A DNA stretch of 64,000 bases from CAZMGV01 sp964565925. Its GTDB lineage: Bacteria > JAGRBM01 > JAHCIT01. This document shows, piece after piece, positions 32,779 to 41,963 of this stretch. The translations under genes were made by a program, and so were the position numbers. Position 1 is the stretch's first letter, and the number at the start of each line of letters is the position of its first letter. Where the stretch lies: NCBI GenBank assembly GCA_964565925.1, contig CAZMGV010000005.1:62001-126000 (forward strand), read 5' to 3'. The notes beneath the pieces were generated by a model. It was not told the DNA's origin, did not search any database, and saw nothing but the letters and a program-made list of their open reading frames with translations.

Positions 32779-34980
32779 ATGACAGAAACGAAAACCACCT
32801 TTTGCCGTATCTGCGAGGCCGCCTGCGGCCTTGAAGTGACCGTCGAGGACAACCGGATCGTAAAGGTCGAGCCGGACCGGAATCACGTGGTGACGCAGGG
32901 CTATGTCTGCATCAAGGGGATCAAGTTCGCCGATGTGCACCATTCACCGGACCGCATCCGCCACCCGATGAAGCGGGTGGGCGACGAGTGGGTGCGGATC
33001 ACCTGGGACCGGGCGTTCAGCGAGATTGGCGCCAAGGTGAAGGAGCTTCGTAAGGCCCACGGAGCCAACTCTATTGGCATGTACATGGGAAATCCGGCGG
33101 CTTTCAGCGGAACGCACCCGGTGTTCAGCCAGGCGTTCCTGACCGGCATCGGGAGCAAGAACTTCTTCTCTGCCGGGTCGCAGGACTGCAACAACAAGTT
33201 CGCCGTGACCAAGCGGATGTTCGGGCATCCGACCATCCAGCCGATACCCGATGTCGATCACACGGAATGCATCATTATCGTGGGCTCGAACCCGGCCATC
33301 TCGCAGATGAGCTTCGTGAGCATGCCGAGGCCCATTGAGCGTCTCAAGGAAGTGGAAAAGCGGGGCGGCAAAGTCATCTGGATCAATCCGCGCCGGACCG
33401 AATCGACGCGCGGCCTGGGCGAACACCTGTTCGTGCGGCCGGATACGGACGTCTACTTCCTGCTGTCGTTCCTGAACGAACTGATCGCCAGCGGCGGCGT
33501 GAAGCAGGAGACCGTCCGCAAGTACATGAAAAACTGGGAGGGCGTCGAAAAACTCGCCCGCCAGTGGACGCCTGAACATACGGAAAGGATTACCGGCATC
33601 GCGCCAGACCGGCTCCGGGAGATCGTTGCCCACTACCGCAAGGCCAACGGAGCCGCACTTTACTGCTCGACCGGCGTCAATATGGCGAAGAACTCGACGC
33701 TAGCCTTCTGGATCCTGAACGTCATCAATGCGGTTTCAGGCAATCTCGACAGACGCGGCGGCATGCTCGTCTCGCGCGGCCTGATCAACAACGCCCCGGC
33801 GTTTGCCAAGCGGGCCGGTGTCGGCATGCGGAAGACCCGGTCTCGGATCGGCGACTTCGAGAGCGTCATGGACAGCTATCCCGCCGGCGTGCTGCCGGAC
33901 GAGATTCTCACCCCCGGCCAGGGCCAGATCCGGGCGCTGTTCGTGTCGGCGGGCAATCCGCTGCTCTCCTGTCCCAACGGCGCGCGCATGGAAGAAGCGC
34001 TCAAGAAGCTCGAACTGATCGTCAGCGTGGACATGTTCCGCAATGAGACCGGCAACCTCGCCCACTACATCCTTCCAGGGCTCTCGTTCTTCGAGCGTCC
34101 GGACATCCCCATGCCGACGATGGGGTTCCAGCCGATCCCCTACATTCAGTGGACCGACGCAATGGTGGCGCCCGACGGCGAACAGCGCGACGAATGGTGG
34201 ATCTATACGGAACTCGCGCGCGCCTGCGACGTGGACATTTTCGGTGCAAAGCCGGCCCGGTATTTCTTCGGCCTGAACCGGCTGATCTCTAAGCTTCCGC
34301 TGATCGGGAAGCGCATTTCGTTCCGGCCCGAGTGGGCGCTCGAGATGATGACCCTTGCGTCACGGCAGGTGACTCCTGCGAAACTCAAGAAGCATCCTCA
34401 TGGCCTGCTGCTGCGGGAAAATCCCGAAAAAGATTTCCTCGGCAAGCGCGTTCTGACAGACGACGGCAAGGTGGATCTGGCGCCGCCCGAATTCACTGAC
34501 GAGGCGAGAAACCTGGTCAGGGGTTATGCCGAAGAACTGGCCGCCCGCGACAGTCTGAAACTGATCTCCAAGCGCGAGCGCTTTACGCACAACTCATGGA
34601 TGCACAACCTGGAGGAGTTCGTAAAGGGCGAGCGAAAGACCAACTACCTCTACATGCATCCCGAAGACGCCCGTCGCGCTGAACTGGAAGACGGCGATCT
34701 GGCCGATATCACGTCGGCCACGGCCACCGTGTCGGCGCCGGTCAAAATCACCGACGAGATGATGCCCCGGGTCGTGGCGCTGCCGCACGGATGGGGCCAC
34801 GGCAAAGCGGATGGCCTCAAGGTGGCCAGTCAGACGACCGGAGCGAACGCCAACCTGCTGGCGGCCGACGGCCCCGAGGCGCTCGAACGGTTCGCCGGCA
34901 TGGCCCACCTGAACGGCATCCAGGTGGAGGTCCGGCGAGCCCCCGACAAGCCGGCGGAGAAGTTCCGGGAAGCCGTCTAA
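32779..34980 (+). CDS. Molybdopterin oxidoreductase (Mo/W-bisMGD family) catalytic subunit
   Basis: The 733-residue enzyme begins with a [4Fe-4S] motif C9-x2-C12-x3-C16-x27-C44, followed by the Mo-bisMGD core (GMYMGNPAAFSGTHPVF, IIIVGSNPAISQMS, GGKVIWINPRRTEST, LYCSTGVNMAKNS, LFVSAGNPLLSCPNGARM). It ends with the dinucleotide-binding C-terminal domain (HPEDARRAELEDGDLADITS). It belongs with the formate dehydrogenase/nitrate reductase superfamily; the substrate is unclear. There is no Tat signal, so it is cytoplasmic. No adjacent FeS or membrane subunit is present. The ATG at 32779 has AGGAGAG at 32768-32774; an ATG at 32755 is weaker. Confidence 0.9.
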   Translation: MTETKTTFCRICEAACGLEVTVEDNRIVKVEPDRNHVVTQGYVCIKGIKFADVHHSPDRIRHPMKRVGDEWVRITWDRAFSEIGAKVKELRKAHGANSIGMYMGNPAAFSGTHPVFSQAFLTGIGSKNFFSAGSQDCNNKFAVTKRMFGHPTIQPIPDVDHTECIIIVGSNPAISQMSFVSMPRPIERLKEVEKRGGKVIWINPRRTESTRGLGEHLFVRPDTDVYFLLSFLNELIASGGVKQETVRKYMKNWEGVEKLARQWTPEHTERITGIAPDRLREIVAHYRKANGAALYCSTGVNMAKNSTLAFWILNVINAVSGNLDRRGGMLVSRGLINNAPAFAKRAGVGMRKTRSRIGDFESVMDSYPAGVLPDEILTPGQGQIRALFVSAGNPLLSCPNGARMEEALKKLELIVSVDMFRNETGNLAHYILPGLSFFERPDIPMPTMGFQPIPYIQWTDAMVAPDGEQRDEWWIYTELARACDVDIFGAKPARYFFGLNRLISKLPLIGKRISFRPEWALEMMTLASRQVTPAKLKKHPHGLLLRENPEKDFLGKRVLTDDGKVDLAPPEFTDEARNLVRGYAEELAARDSLKLISKRERFTHNSWMHNLEEFVKGERKTNYLYMHPEDARRAELEDGDLADITSATATVSAPVKITDEMMPRVVALPHGWGHGKADGLKVASQTTGANANLLAADGPEALERFAGMAHLNGIQVEVRRAPDKPAEKFREAV

Positions 34981-35031
34981 TCTGCCGGAGTTGCTGGGGT
35001 TTCCGCCACGCTTATTTCCGGCGAAAACCCA

Positions 35032-35060
35032 TTTACTTGACCGGAAAAACTGGCTACCAA
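35032..35060 (+). promoter_or_regulatory. Candidate sigma-70-type promoter for tRNA-Phe
   Basis: TTTACT (35032-35037) and TACCAA (35055-35060) are spaced by 17 bases and end 55 bases before the tRNA. Both hexamers match the -35/-10 consensus only partly, so this is a moderate prediction. Confidence 0.4.
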
Positions 35061-35115
35061 TGCGCGTCCATTCCGGCGCTTCCCGTGCCGGACATGTGAC
35101 GCGGACCCCGCGTTT

Positions 35116-35191
35116 GCCGTGGTAGCTCAGTTGGTAGAGCAGTGGATTGAAAATCCACGTGTCGGCGGTTCGAATCCGCCCCTCGGCACCA
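35116..35191 (+). tRNA. tRNA-Phe (GAA)
   Basis: A full cloverleaf of 76 bases with CCA encoded. The D arm is GCTC/GAGC, the anticodon stem GTGGA/TCCAC closes a loop TTGAAAA with anticodon GAA at 35149-35151, the variable loop has five bases, and the T arm is GGCGG TTCGAAT CCGCC. The acceptor stem GCCGTGG/CCTCGGC pairs except for a T-T opposition at the fifth pair. Discriminator A fits Phe. Confidence 0.95.
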
Positions 35192-35205
35192 TTCTTTTCG
35201 GGCAC

Positions 35206-35262
35206 GCAGCCAGCCTCAGCTCTAGCAGCCAGCCTCAGCTCTAGCAGCCAGCCTCAGCTCTA
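35206..35262. repeat. Three perfect tandem copies of a 19-bp unit
   Basis: GCAGCCAGCCTCAGCTCTA occurs three times head-to-tail without a mismatch, beginning 14 bases after the tRNA-Phe CCA. The repeat is not within a recognised gene and its period of 19 is not a multiple of three. There are no spacers, so it is not a CRISPR. It may be a recent slippage expansion. Confidence 0.9.
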
Positions 35263-35364
35263 TACGATATGACCGTTCCGAAAATCTAATATAGGCGCCT
35301 TCTTAAGGACTCTGCCCGCATGCGCATTGGTAGCCGGTGACAGAACCGCTATCCTTCCTCGGTA

Positions 35365-35850
35365 ATGGCCAATCCACCCGCACACGAATTTCGATGCAAG
35401 CTGACCTGGACCGGTGCGCCCGGAACGGCTGGCGCGGCGCCGTTCACCTATGACGGGTTTTCCCGGGATCTGAAGATCGAGATCGACGGAAAGCCGCCGG
35501 TGCTCGCAAGCGCAGCACCCGGTTACAAGGGCGATCCGTCCCGGCACAACCCGGAAGACCTGCTGATCACGTCGCTCGCGGCCTGCCACTGCCTCACCTA
35601 TCTGGCGATCTGCTCGCTGTCGAAGGTGAAAATCGTCGGGTATGAGGACGAGGCCACCGGGACCCTGGAGAAGGCCGGCGACGTGATGAAGTTCACCGGT
35701 GCGACGCTCCGGCCCAAGGTGACGCTGGCGAGCGGCGACGACGAGGTCCGCGCCTTGTCGCTGCATGATAAAGCACACAATCAGTGCTTTATCGTGAACT
35801 CCGTGAACTTCCCCGTAAAAGTGGAGCCGAAGATCGTCATCTCCGGGTGA
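35365..35850 (+). CDS. OsmC/Ohr-family peroxiredoxin-like protein
   Basis: The 161-residue protein has the OsmC fold landmarks NPEDLLITSLAACHCLTYLA (first redox cysteine region, C74 and C76) and HDKAHNQCFIVNSVNFPVKVEP (second cysteine about residue 140). The family reduces organic hydroperoxides using a thiol or lipoyl donor. The downstream pyruvate dehydrogenase complex could supply lipoyl equivalents, but that link is speculative. The stop is ten bases before acpS in the same direction, so co-transcription is likely. Confidence 0.85.
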   Translation: MANPPAHEFRCKLTWTGAPGTAGAAPFTYDGFSRDLKIEIDGKPPVLASAAPGYKGDPSRHNPEDLLITSLAACHCLTYLAICSLSKVKIVGYEDEATGTLEKAGDVMKFTGATLRPKVTLASGDDEVRALSLHDKAHNQCFIVNSVNFPVKVEPKIVISG

Positions 35851-35860
35851 GGGTGACCGG

Positions 35861-36271
35861 ATGGGACGGGATCAAAGCGGACGGGGGATCGCCGGAATCG
35901 GCGTCGATCTGGTCGATGCCGGCCGGATACGCGAATCGATCCTGAAACGCCCGGCCTTCCTGACCACGGTTTTCACGCCGCCGGAACTCCGCCGGGTTCA
36001 GAAAAGACCCGAACGGGTCCGGTTCGAAAAACTGGCTGCCTGCTTCGCCGCCAAAGAGGCGTTCTACAAGGCGCTCGGCAGGAACCAGCACGGAATCGGC
36101 TGGAAGGATATCGCGCTTGCCGGGAAACCCGGAAAGCCGCCAGAATTGGTAATTTCAGCTAAGGCCCGGCGCATCCTTGAGAAACTGCAGATCGGTCGCG
36201 TCCATGTGTCTATAACCGACGAAGGGGGCTTTGCGGCCGCTTTCGTGATCCTTGAGCGGACGGGCGGCTGA
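35861..36271 (+). CDS. acpS: Holo-[acyl-carrier-protein] synthase
   Basis: The 136-residue phosphopantetheinyl transferase has GIAGIGVDLVDAGRI (the Mg-binding Asp) and the signature FEKLAACFAAKEAFYKALG with the conserved Glu and Lys. It transfers 4'-phosphopantetheine from CoA to apo-ACP. A dedicated acyl carrier protein is encoded about 3.4 kb downstream in the same direction, behind the pyruvate dehydrogenase genes, and is a plausible substrate. The gap to pdhA is 111 bases, so a separate promoter for the pdh genes is possible. Confidence 0.92.
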   Translation: MGRDQSGRGIAGIGVDLVDAGRIRESILKRPAFLTTVFTPPELRRVQKRPERVRFEKLAACFAAKEAFYKALGRNQHGIGWKDIALAGKPGKPPELVISAKARRILEKLQIGRVHVSITDEGGFAAAFVILERTGG

Positions 36272-36382
36272 TTCCAGTCGGCGGTTAAATAGGCCGGGTA
36301 TCTGATCTGGGTCATGTAATGCCCTTTCCGGTGGCGGTACGCTTTTCCTGATAGATTTGAGGGAGGGGGCCTTCGGCTCATT

Positions 36383-37420
36383 ATGCTGCGCAAACCGATC
36401 CGGACAACAGCTCGAAGCGGCAGCCGAAAGCGCCGGACCCCTCCGCCGGTCACGCGTGAGCACGGCCTCTTGCTTGTTCACGACATGCTGCTGATCCGCC
36501 GGTTCGAAGAGAAGGCCGACGAGCTGTACAGTCTGGGCAAGATCCGCGGCTTCCTCCATCTTTATATCGGCGAAGAGGCGGTGTCCGCCGGCGCCATGCG
36601 GGCGTTCACGGCGGACGATTCGATCGTCGCCACCTACCGCGAGCACGGACATGCGATCATGCGCGGGATGCCGCCGGGGTCGGTCATGGCGGAGATGTAC
36701 GGCAAGGCGAACGGGTGCAGCCGGGGGCGCGGCGGGTCGATGCACCTCTTCGATGCCGGACGCAAGTTCTACGGCGGCCATGCCATTGTCGGCGCCGGTA
36801 TCCCGTTCGCGGTCGGCGTGGCGCTGGGCGACAAAATGTCCGGCCGTCCGCATGTGACCGCCTGCTTCTTCGGCGACGGGGCGGTGGACGAGGGCGAGTT
36901 CCACGAGTCGATGAACATGGCGGCGCTCTGGAAGCTGCCTATCCTCTTTATCTGCGAGAATAATCTTTACGCGATGGGCACGGCGCTTGAGCGCCACGAG
37001 TCGGTCCACGACATCACCACCCACGCCCGGTCCTACGGGATTCACGCCGATAAAGTGGACGGGATGGACGTGCTGGCGGTCGAAGCCGCCGTCCGACATG
37101 CGGCCGGCGCCGTGCGCAAAACCGGCGCCCCGAGGTTCCTCGAGATTATGACTTACCGGTTCCGGGGCCATTCGATGGCCGATCCGGTTCTCTACCGCAG
37201 CAAGGAGGAGGTCGCCGAGTGGCAGACCCGCGACCCGGTCTCCTCATTCATGCTGAAAATGCGCGGGTGGGGGCTGCTGACGGACGCCGACGTGGTGGAA
37301 CTGGAAAAATCGGTTGCCGCCGAGATCAGCCAGGCAATCGACTTCGCCGAAAAGGGCGAGTGGGAACCGGTGGAGGACCTCGCCCGGGATGTTTATACGC
37401 CGGCGGGGGTGCGGCCATGA
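36383..37420 (+). CDS. pdhA: Pyruvate dehydrogenase E1 component, alpha subunit
   Basis: The 345-residue TPP-dependent subunit has [36 protein letters not shown], and the thiamine-diphosphate motif [33 protein letters not shown], then the phosphorylation-loop region [20 protein letters not shown]. With PdhB it decarboxylates pyruvate and acetylates the E2 lipoyl group. A basic 35-residue N-terminal extension ([16 protein letters not shown]) precedes the core. The ATGA overlap with pdhB shows coupling. Branched-chain 2-oxoacid specificity cannot be fully excluded, but the motifs favour pyruvate or acetoin. Confidence 0.92.
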   Translation: MLRKPIRTTARSGSRKRRTPPPVTREHGLLLVHDMLLIRRFEEKADELYSLGKIRGFLHLYIGEEAVSAGAMRAFTADDSIVATYREHGHAIMRGMPPGSVMAEMYGKANGCSRGRGGSMHLFDAGRKFYGGHAIVGAGIPFAVGVALGDKMSGRPHVTACFFGDGAVDEGEFHESMNMAALWKLPILFICENNLYAMGTALERHESVHDITTHARSYGIHADKVDGMDVLAVEAAVRHAAGAVRKTGAPRFLEIMTYRFRGHSMADPVLYRSKEEVAEWQTRDPVSSFMLKMRGWGLLTDADVVELEKSVAAEISQAIDFAEKGEWEPVEDLARDVYTPAGVRP

Positions 37421-38397
37421 AGCTCACTTACCGCGAAGCGGTCCGCGACGGCATGCGCCGGGCGATGCAGAACGATCCGAGGGTGTTCCTCATGGGCGAG
37501 GACGTGGGCCGCTACGGCGGTGCCTTCGCCGTGAGCAAGGGGTTGCTGGAAGAGTTCGGCCCGGAGCGCGTGCGCGATACGCCGCTCTCGGAGTCGACCT
37601 TCTCCGGTGCCGGGATCGGCGCGGCGGTGGCGGGGATGCGGCCGATCGTCGAGGTGATGACGGTCAACTTCAGCATGCTGGCGCTGGATCAGTTCGTGAA
37701 CTCGGCGGCGGCGCTCAGGCACATGTCCGGCGGGCAGATCAGCGTGCCGCTCGTGGTCCGGATGGCGACGGGCGGGGGCCGTCAGCTCGCTGCGCAGCAC
37801 TCTCATAGTTTCGAGGGCTGGTACGCCCATGTGCCCGGGATCAGGGTGCTGGCACCCGCCACGGTCAATGACGCGCGCGGGATGGTGCTCGCCGCCATCG
37901 AAGACCCCGATCCGGTATTCATCTTCGAGCACGCAACACTTTATCCGGTCGAAGGCGAAGTCGACGATCCATTCAAGCCGGTGGATATTTCCCGGTCCGT
38001 AATCCGCCGGCCGGGAAGCCATGTGACGCTGATGGCCTACGGCGGCTCGCTCGGGAAAACGCTTCAGGCCGCCACTGAACTGGCGGCCGAAGGGATCGAG
38101 GCCGAGGTGATCGACCTCAGGGTGCTGAGGCCTATCGACGACGAAACGATCCTGGAATCGGTCCGGCGTACGCACCGGGCGGTCGTTGTGGACGAGATGT
38201 GGCGGACGGGAAGTTTCGCGGGCGAACTGAGCGCCCGGATCATGGAAGGTGCCTTCTATGACCTCGACGCGCCGGTGGCCCGCGTTTGCAGTGCCGAAGT
38301 CCCGATGCCCTATGCGAAACAGATGGAAAACGCCGCGCTGCCGCAGGCGGCCGATATCGTGAAAGCCGTACGGGGGTTGTTCGGACGCCATGGCTGA
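37417..38397 (+). CDS. pdhB: Pyruvate dehydrogenase E1 component, beta subunit
   Basis: The 326-residue subunit starts [18 protein letters not shown] and has [66 protein letters not shown] and [27 protein letters not shown], all standard for E1-beta. The ATG at 37417 overlaps the pdhA stop; the longer open frame starting at 37219 lies in pdhA in another phase and was discarded. It overlaps pdhC by eight bases. Confidence 0.94.
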   Translation: MKLTYREAVRDGMRRAMQNDPRVFLMGEDVGRYGGAFAVSKGLLEEFGPERVRDTPLSESTFSGAGIGAAVAGMRPIVEVMTVNFSMLALDQFVNSAAALRHMSGGQISVPLVVRMATGGGRQLAAQHSHSFEGWYAHVPGIRVLAPATVNDARGMVLAAIEDPDPVFIFEHATLYPVEGEVDDPFKPVDISRSVIRRPGSHVTLMAYGGSLGKTLQAATELAAEGIEAEVIDLRVLRPIDDETILESVRRTHRAVVVDEMWRTGSFAGELSARIMEGAFYDLDAPVARVCSAEVPMPYAKQMENAALPQAADIVKAVRGLFGRHG

Positions 38398-39646
38398 TTT
38401 CGTCATGCCGAGTCTCGGCGCCGACATGGGCGAGGGCAAGCTCATCGCCTGGCGCAAGAAGGTGGGCGACGCCGTTCACCGCGGCGAGATCATCGCCGAA
38501 GTCGAGACCGACAAGGCCGCTGTTGACGTGGAGTGCCATCTGGACGGGGTGATCGAGAAGTTTCTCGTCGAACCGGGCCAGAAGGTCCCGATCGGAACTC
38601 CGCTCGCCGTCATCCGCACCGGCAAGGAGGGCGAAGCGCCGCCTCCGGGCGTACCTCCACCGTCCAAAACTGCCGAAGTCACTGTAGCGCCGAGGGCGGT
38701 TGCGCCGGTGGCCGCTCCGCCCAGAGCAGCGATCCCGGTTGCCGCCCGTCCGGGTGCGGTCCGCACAGCTCCCGCAGAGGGCACACGGATCCGGATCTCT
38801 CCCTATGCAGCGCGTCTTGCGCTGGAACTGTCGACCGAGATCAAGGGGCTTACAGGCAGCGGACCTGACGGGGCGATTTCGTCGCAGGATGTGCTTGCGG
38901 CTGCAGAGGCGAAAAAGGCAGTCGTGCCGACGGTGTCTCCGGCAACTGCCGTGCCTGTACCGGCCGAGGAAGACGCTCCGCAGGCACGGATGCGCCGCGC
39001 GATTGCCGCTTCCATGGGGCGGTCGAAGCGCGAAATTCCGCACTACTATCTCGTGCATACGGTAAGCCTCGAAAAAACTCTTGTGTGGATGGCCGCCGAG
39101 AACACGAAACTTCCGGTGGAGAAGCGGCTCATCACGGCCGTCTTGCTGATCAAGGCGACGGCGCTCGCCCTGAAAGAGGTTCCGGAACTGAACGCCCTGT
39201 GGGAAAACGGCCGGCCGGTCACCAAAGAGCGGATCAACGTGGGTGCCGCCATCTCGCTTCGGGGCGGGGGGCTGATCGCGCCGGCGCTTCACGATACGGA
39301 TAAAGCCGAACTGGGCGATCTCATGGTGCGGTTCCGGGATCTCGTGAAGCGGGGCCGCGCCGGAAAACTCAAGAGTTCGGAGATGACCGACCCGACCGTT
39401 ACGGTGACCAGTCTCGGGGACCAGGGCGTCGACGGCCTGATCGGTGTGATCTACCCGCCGCAGGTGGCCATCGTCGGATTCGGAACCCCGGCGGAGCGGC
39501 CCTGGGTCGTCGACGGAAAAGTCGCTCCGCAGCGGACGATCCTCATGACGCTCTCGGGCGATCACCGCGTGACGGACGGTCACCGGGGCGCGCAACTGCT
39601 TGGCGCCATCGAACGGCTGCTTCAGGAACCGGAGAAACTCAGATGA
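38390..39646 (+). CDS. pdhC: Dihydrolipoamide acetyltransferase (E2) of the pyruvate dehydrogenase complex
   Basis: The 418-residue protein has one lipoyl domain (lipoylated K42 in [16 protein letters not shown]), a Pro/Ala/Val linker (about 80-125), and a peripheral-subunit-binding domain ([37 protein letters not shown]). The catalytic domain ends in [15 protein letters not shown], the HxxxDG active site. The substrate-specificity region [31 protein letters not shown] is clear. It passes acetyl groups to CoA. There is no E3 gene in the cluster, so lipoamide dehydrogenase must be encoded elsewhere. It overlaps the ACP gene by four bases. Confidence 0.93.
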   Translation: MADFVMPSLGADMGEGKLIAWRKKVGDAVHRGEIIAEVETDKAAVDVECHLDGVIEKFLVEPGQKVPIGTPLAVIRTGKEGEAPPPGVPPPSKTAEVTVAPRAVAPVAAPPRAAIPVAARPGAVRTAPAEGTRIRISPYAARLALELSTEIKGLTGSGPDGAISSQDVLAAAEAKKAVVPTVSPATAVPVPAEEDAPQARMRRAIAASMGRSKREIPHYYLVHTVSLEKTLVWMAAENTKLPVEKRLITAVLLIKATALALKEVPELNALWENGRPVTKERINVGAAISLRGGGLIAPALHDTDKAELGDLMVRFRDLVKRGRAGKLKSSEMTDPTVTVTSLGDQGVDGLIGVIYPPQVAIVGFGTPAERPWVVDGKVAPQRTILMTLSGDHRVTDGHRGAQLLGAIERLLQEPEKLR

Positions 39647-39897
39647 CTACGGACGAGATCAGGAAAACGGTTTTGAAGTCCCTCGGTGACGTGGCCCCGG
39701 ACGCGGACCTGGGTTCGCTCAAACCCGACAAGGATATCCGCGAAGAGCTGGACATCGATTCGATGGATTTCCTGAACTTCATGGTGGCCCTGAAAGAGGC
39801 GCTCGGCGTCGAGGTGCCGGAGGCCGACTACGACAAGGTCGGATCGATCAACGCCTGCGTGGACTATCTCGCCAAACGGCTCGCCGGGGAGGGGTAA
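39643..39897 (+). CDS. Acyl carrier protein
   Basis: The 84-residue acidic four-helix protein has the phosphopantetheine serine S40 in [17 protein letters not shown], and the usual third-helix region [19 protein letters not shown]. The ATG overlaps the pdhC stop (ATGA), and acsA starts four bases after its stop, so it is embedded in the pyruvate dehydrogenase/acetyl-CoA synthetase operon rather than in a fatty-acid synthesis cluster. DSMDF in place of the AcpP-type DSLDTVE suggests a specialised carrier. AcpS upstream probably activates it. Confidence 0.92.
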   Translation: MTTDEIRKTVLKSLGDVAPDADLGSLKPDKDIREELDIDSMDFLNFMVALKEALGVEVPEADYDKVGSINACVDYLAKRLAGEG

Positions 39898-39901
39898 GCG
39901 C

Positions 39902-41686
39902 ATGATCGAGGGCTACCAGGCTATCCTCAAATCCGGTTCCGACCGCGCCGGCGCAAATATCAAGGATTATGCCGACGCACGCCGGACTTTTACCTGGGAT
40001 GAGGCGAAATCCTGGGTGACGGGGCTTCCGGGCGGCAAGGGGCTGAATATCGCCTATGAAGCGGTGGACCGCCATGCGACGGGTGAGAGAGCGGGCCGGG
40101 TGGCGATCCGCTGGCTCGGCAAGCACGGCGGTTCGAAAGACATAACCTACTCGGAACTCTCCAGGCTCACGAACCGGTTTGCCGGTGCGCTGGGGGCTCT
40201 CGGCGTCCAGAAGGGCGACCGGGTGTGCGTGCTGCTCGGACGGGTGCCCGAGCTCTACGTCGCCGCGCTCGGGACGCTCAAGCACCGGGCCGTCTTCTGT
40301 CCGATGTTTTCCGCCTTCGGACCAGAGCCGATCCGGACCCGTCTCGAAATCAGCGAGGCGGCCGCGCTCGTTACGAGCGAAAAGCTGTACCGCCAGAAGG
40401 TGGCCCAGCTCCGCGAGAAACTCCCGAAACTCAAATACGTCATCCTCGTGAACGAGGAAGGCGGAGAGGCTGGCGATCCAACGCCGTCCGGCCCCGGGAT
40501 TGTCGGTTTTAACGACCTGATGGCGAAAGGGTCCGACCGTTACGAGATCGGCCCGACCGATCCGGAAGACCGGGCCATCCTGCATTTCACGAGCGGCACC
40601 ACCGGCACGCCCAAGGGTGCGATTCACGCGCATCAGGCGGTGGTCGTTCACCAGATGACCGGCAGGTTCGCCCTCGATCTGCACCCTGATGACATCTTCT
40701 GGTGCACGGCCGATCCGGGCTGGGTGACGGGGACCTCGTACGGGATCATCGCGCCGCTCACGCTCGGAGTCACCAATATCATCGACGAGGCGGATTTCTC
40801 CGCCGAGCGGTGGTACGGAATCCTGCAGGACCAGAAGGTCACGGTCTGGTACACGGCGCCCACCGCCATCCGTATGCTGATGAAGGCGGGCGAGGAGCCC
40901 GTGAAGAAGTTCAATCTCTCGTCGGTGCGGTTCATGGGAAGCGTGGGCGAGCCGCTCAATCCCGAGGCGGTCGTCTGGAGCCACCGCGTGCTCGGGCGGC
41001 CGTTCCACGACAACTGGTGGCAGACCGAAACGGGCGGCATCATGGTCGCCAACTACGCCTGCATGGAGATACGGCCCGGGTCCATGGGCCGACCGCTGCC
41101 GGGGATCGAGGCCGCCGTCGTGAAGAAACGGGAAGACGGGCACCTGGACGTGGTGACCCAGCCGGGGGTGCAGGGCGAACTGGCACTCAGGCCCGGCTGG
41201 CCGTCGATGTTCCGCGGATACCTTAACAACGATGAGCGGTACAAGAAGTCGTTCGTCGACGGCTGGTACCTCTCAGGTGATCTCGCCACCATCGATGCCG
41301 ACGGATATTTCTGGTTCGTCGGCCGCGCCGACGACGTGATAAAGACGGCCGGGCACCTGATCGGTCCGTTCGAAGTGGAAAGCATCCTGATGCAGCACGA
41401 AGCGGTCGCCGAAGCGGGCGTGATCGGCAAACCCGATCCGGTCGCCATGGAAGTGATCAAGGCGTTCGTCACGCTTAAAAAAGGCTTCACGGCGAGCGAT
41501 GAACTCAAGCGTGACCTCATGGGCTTCGCCCGCAAGCGGCTGGGCGCCGCCGTGGCGCCGCGCGAGATCGAGATCCGCGACTGGCTGCCCAAGACCCGCA
41601 GCGGCAAGATCATGCGCCGGCTGCTCAAGGCCCAGGAACTGGGCCTCCCGCTCGGAGACACCTCGACGCTTGAAGAGCAGAGCTGA
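39902..41686 (+). CDS. acsA: Acetyl-CoA synthetase (AMP-forming), AcsA-like
   Basis: The 594-residue adenylate-forming enzyme has the P-loop [18 protein letters not shown], acetate-pocket region [15 protein letters not shown], and [17 protein letters not shown]. It also has the hinge [39 protein letters not shown] and the catalytic, acetylation-prone lysine in [10 protein letters not shown]. Length and motifs fit the shorter Bacillus-type AcsA. It makes acetyl-CoA from acetate, parallel to the pyruvate dehydrogenase encoded upstream. It is the last gene of the operon. The 277-base convergent gap that follows holds a terminator for the gene on the other side. Confidence 0.93.
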   Translation: MIEGYQAILKSGSDRAGANIKDYADARRTFTWDEAKSWVTGLPGGKGLNIAYEAVDRHATGERAGRVAIRWLGKHGGSKDITYSELSRLTNRFAGALGALGVQKGDRVCVLLGRVPELYVAALGTLKHRAVFCPMFSAFGPEPIRTRLEISEAAALVTSEKLYRQKVAQLREKLPKLKYVILVNEEGGEAGDPTPSGPGIVGFNDLMAKGSDRYEIGPTDPEDRAILHFTSGTTGTPKGAIHAHQAVVVHQMTGRFALDLHPDDIFWCTADPGWVTGTSYGIIAPLTLGVTNIIDEADFSAERWYGILQDQKVTVWYTAPTAIRMLMKAGEEPVKKFNLSSVRFMGSVGEPLNPEAVVWSHRVLGRPFHDNWWQTETGGIMVANYACMEIRPGSMGRPLPGIEAAVVKKREDGHLDVVTQPGVQGELALRPGWPSMFRGYLNNDERYKKSFVDGWYLSGDLATIDADGYFWFVGRADDVIKTAGHLIGPFEVESILMQHEAVAEAGVIGKPDPVAMEVIKAFVTLKKGFTASDELKRDLMGFARKRLGAAVAPREIEIRDWLPKTRSGKIMRRLLKAQELGLPLGDTSTLEEQS

Positions 41687-41913
41687 CGTCCGGAATCGGG
41701 AATCACCTGCTTTGTTTCGGATCGACCCTAAAGGGCGGTAATCGTAATTGTGCCTCAATTGTGCCTGAACCACCCGAAACCATCGGAAACTACCGGTCAC
41801 CATTCTTTTCTGGGATTGAGGCTTGCCGTTCCGTACAACCAATATCGTCTTTATGCGTTCCGGCTCCCTGCGGATGTCCCGGGCACTGTTCAATTTCACT
41901 TCTCCAAAAGCAT

Positions 41914-41939
41914 CGGGGCCGGTCTTGCGACCGGCCCCG
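41914..41939 (-). terminator. Intrinsic terminator of the minus-strand lipoprotein gene
   Basis: A perfect 11-bp stem (CGGGGCCGGTC, 41914-41924, with its complement at 41929-41939) closes a four-base loop TTGC. On the minus strand it follows the stop at 41964 by 24 bases and is followed by GATGCTTTTGG, a short T-run. The symmetric stem may also slow acsA transcripts arriving from the other side. Confidence 0.7.
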
Positions 41940-41963
41940 GGGAGGAGGAGTAGGGAGGAGAGA

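Noticed and set aside
35206..35262. Short direct repeats that might be a CRISPR remnant
   Set aside because: The three units are contiguous with no spacers, and no cas genes are present.
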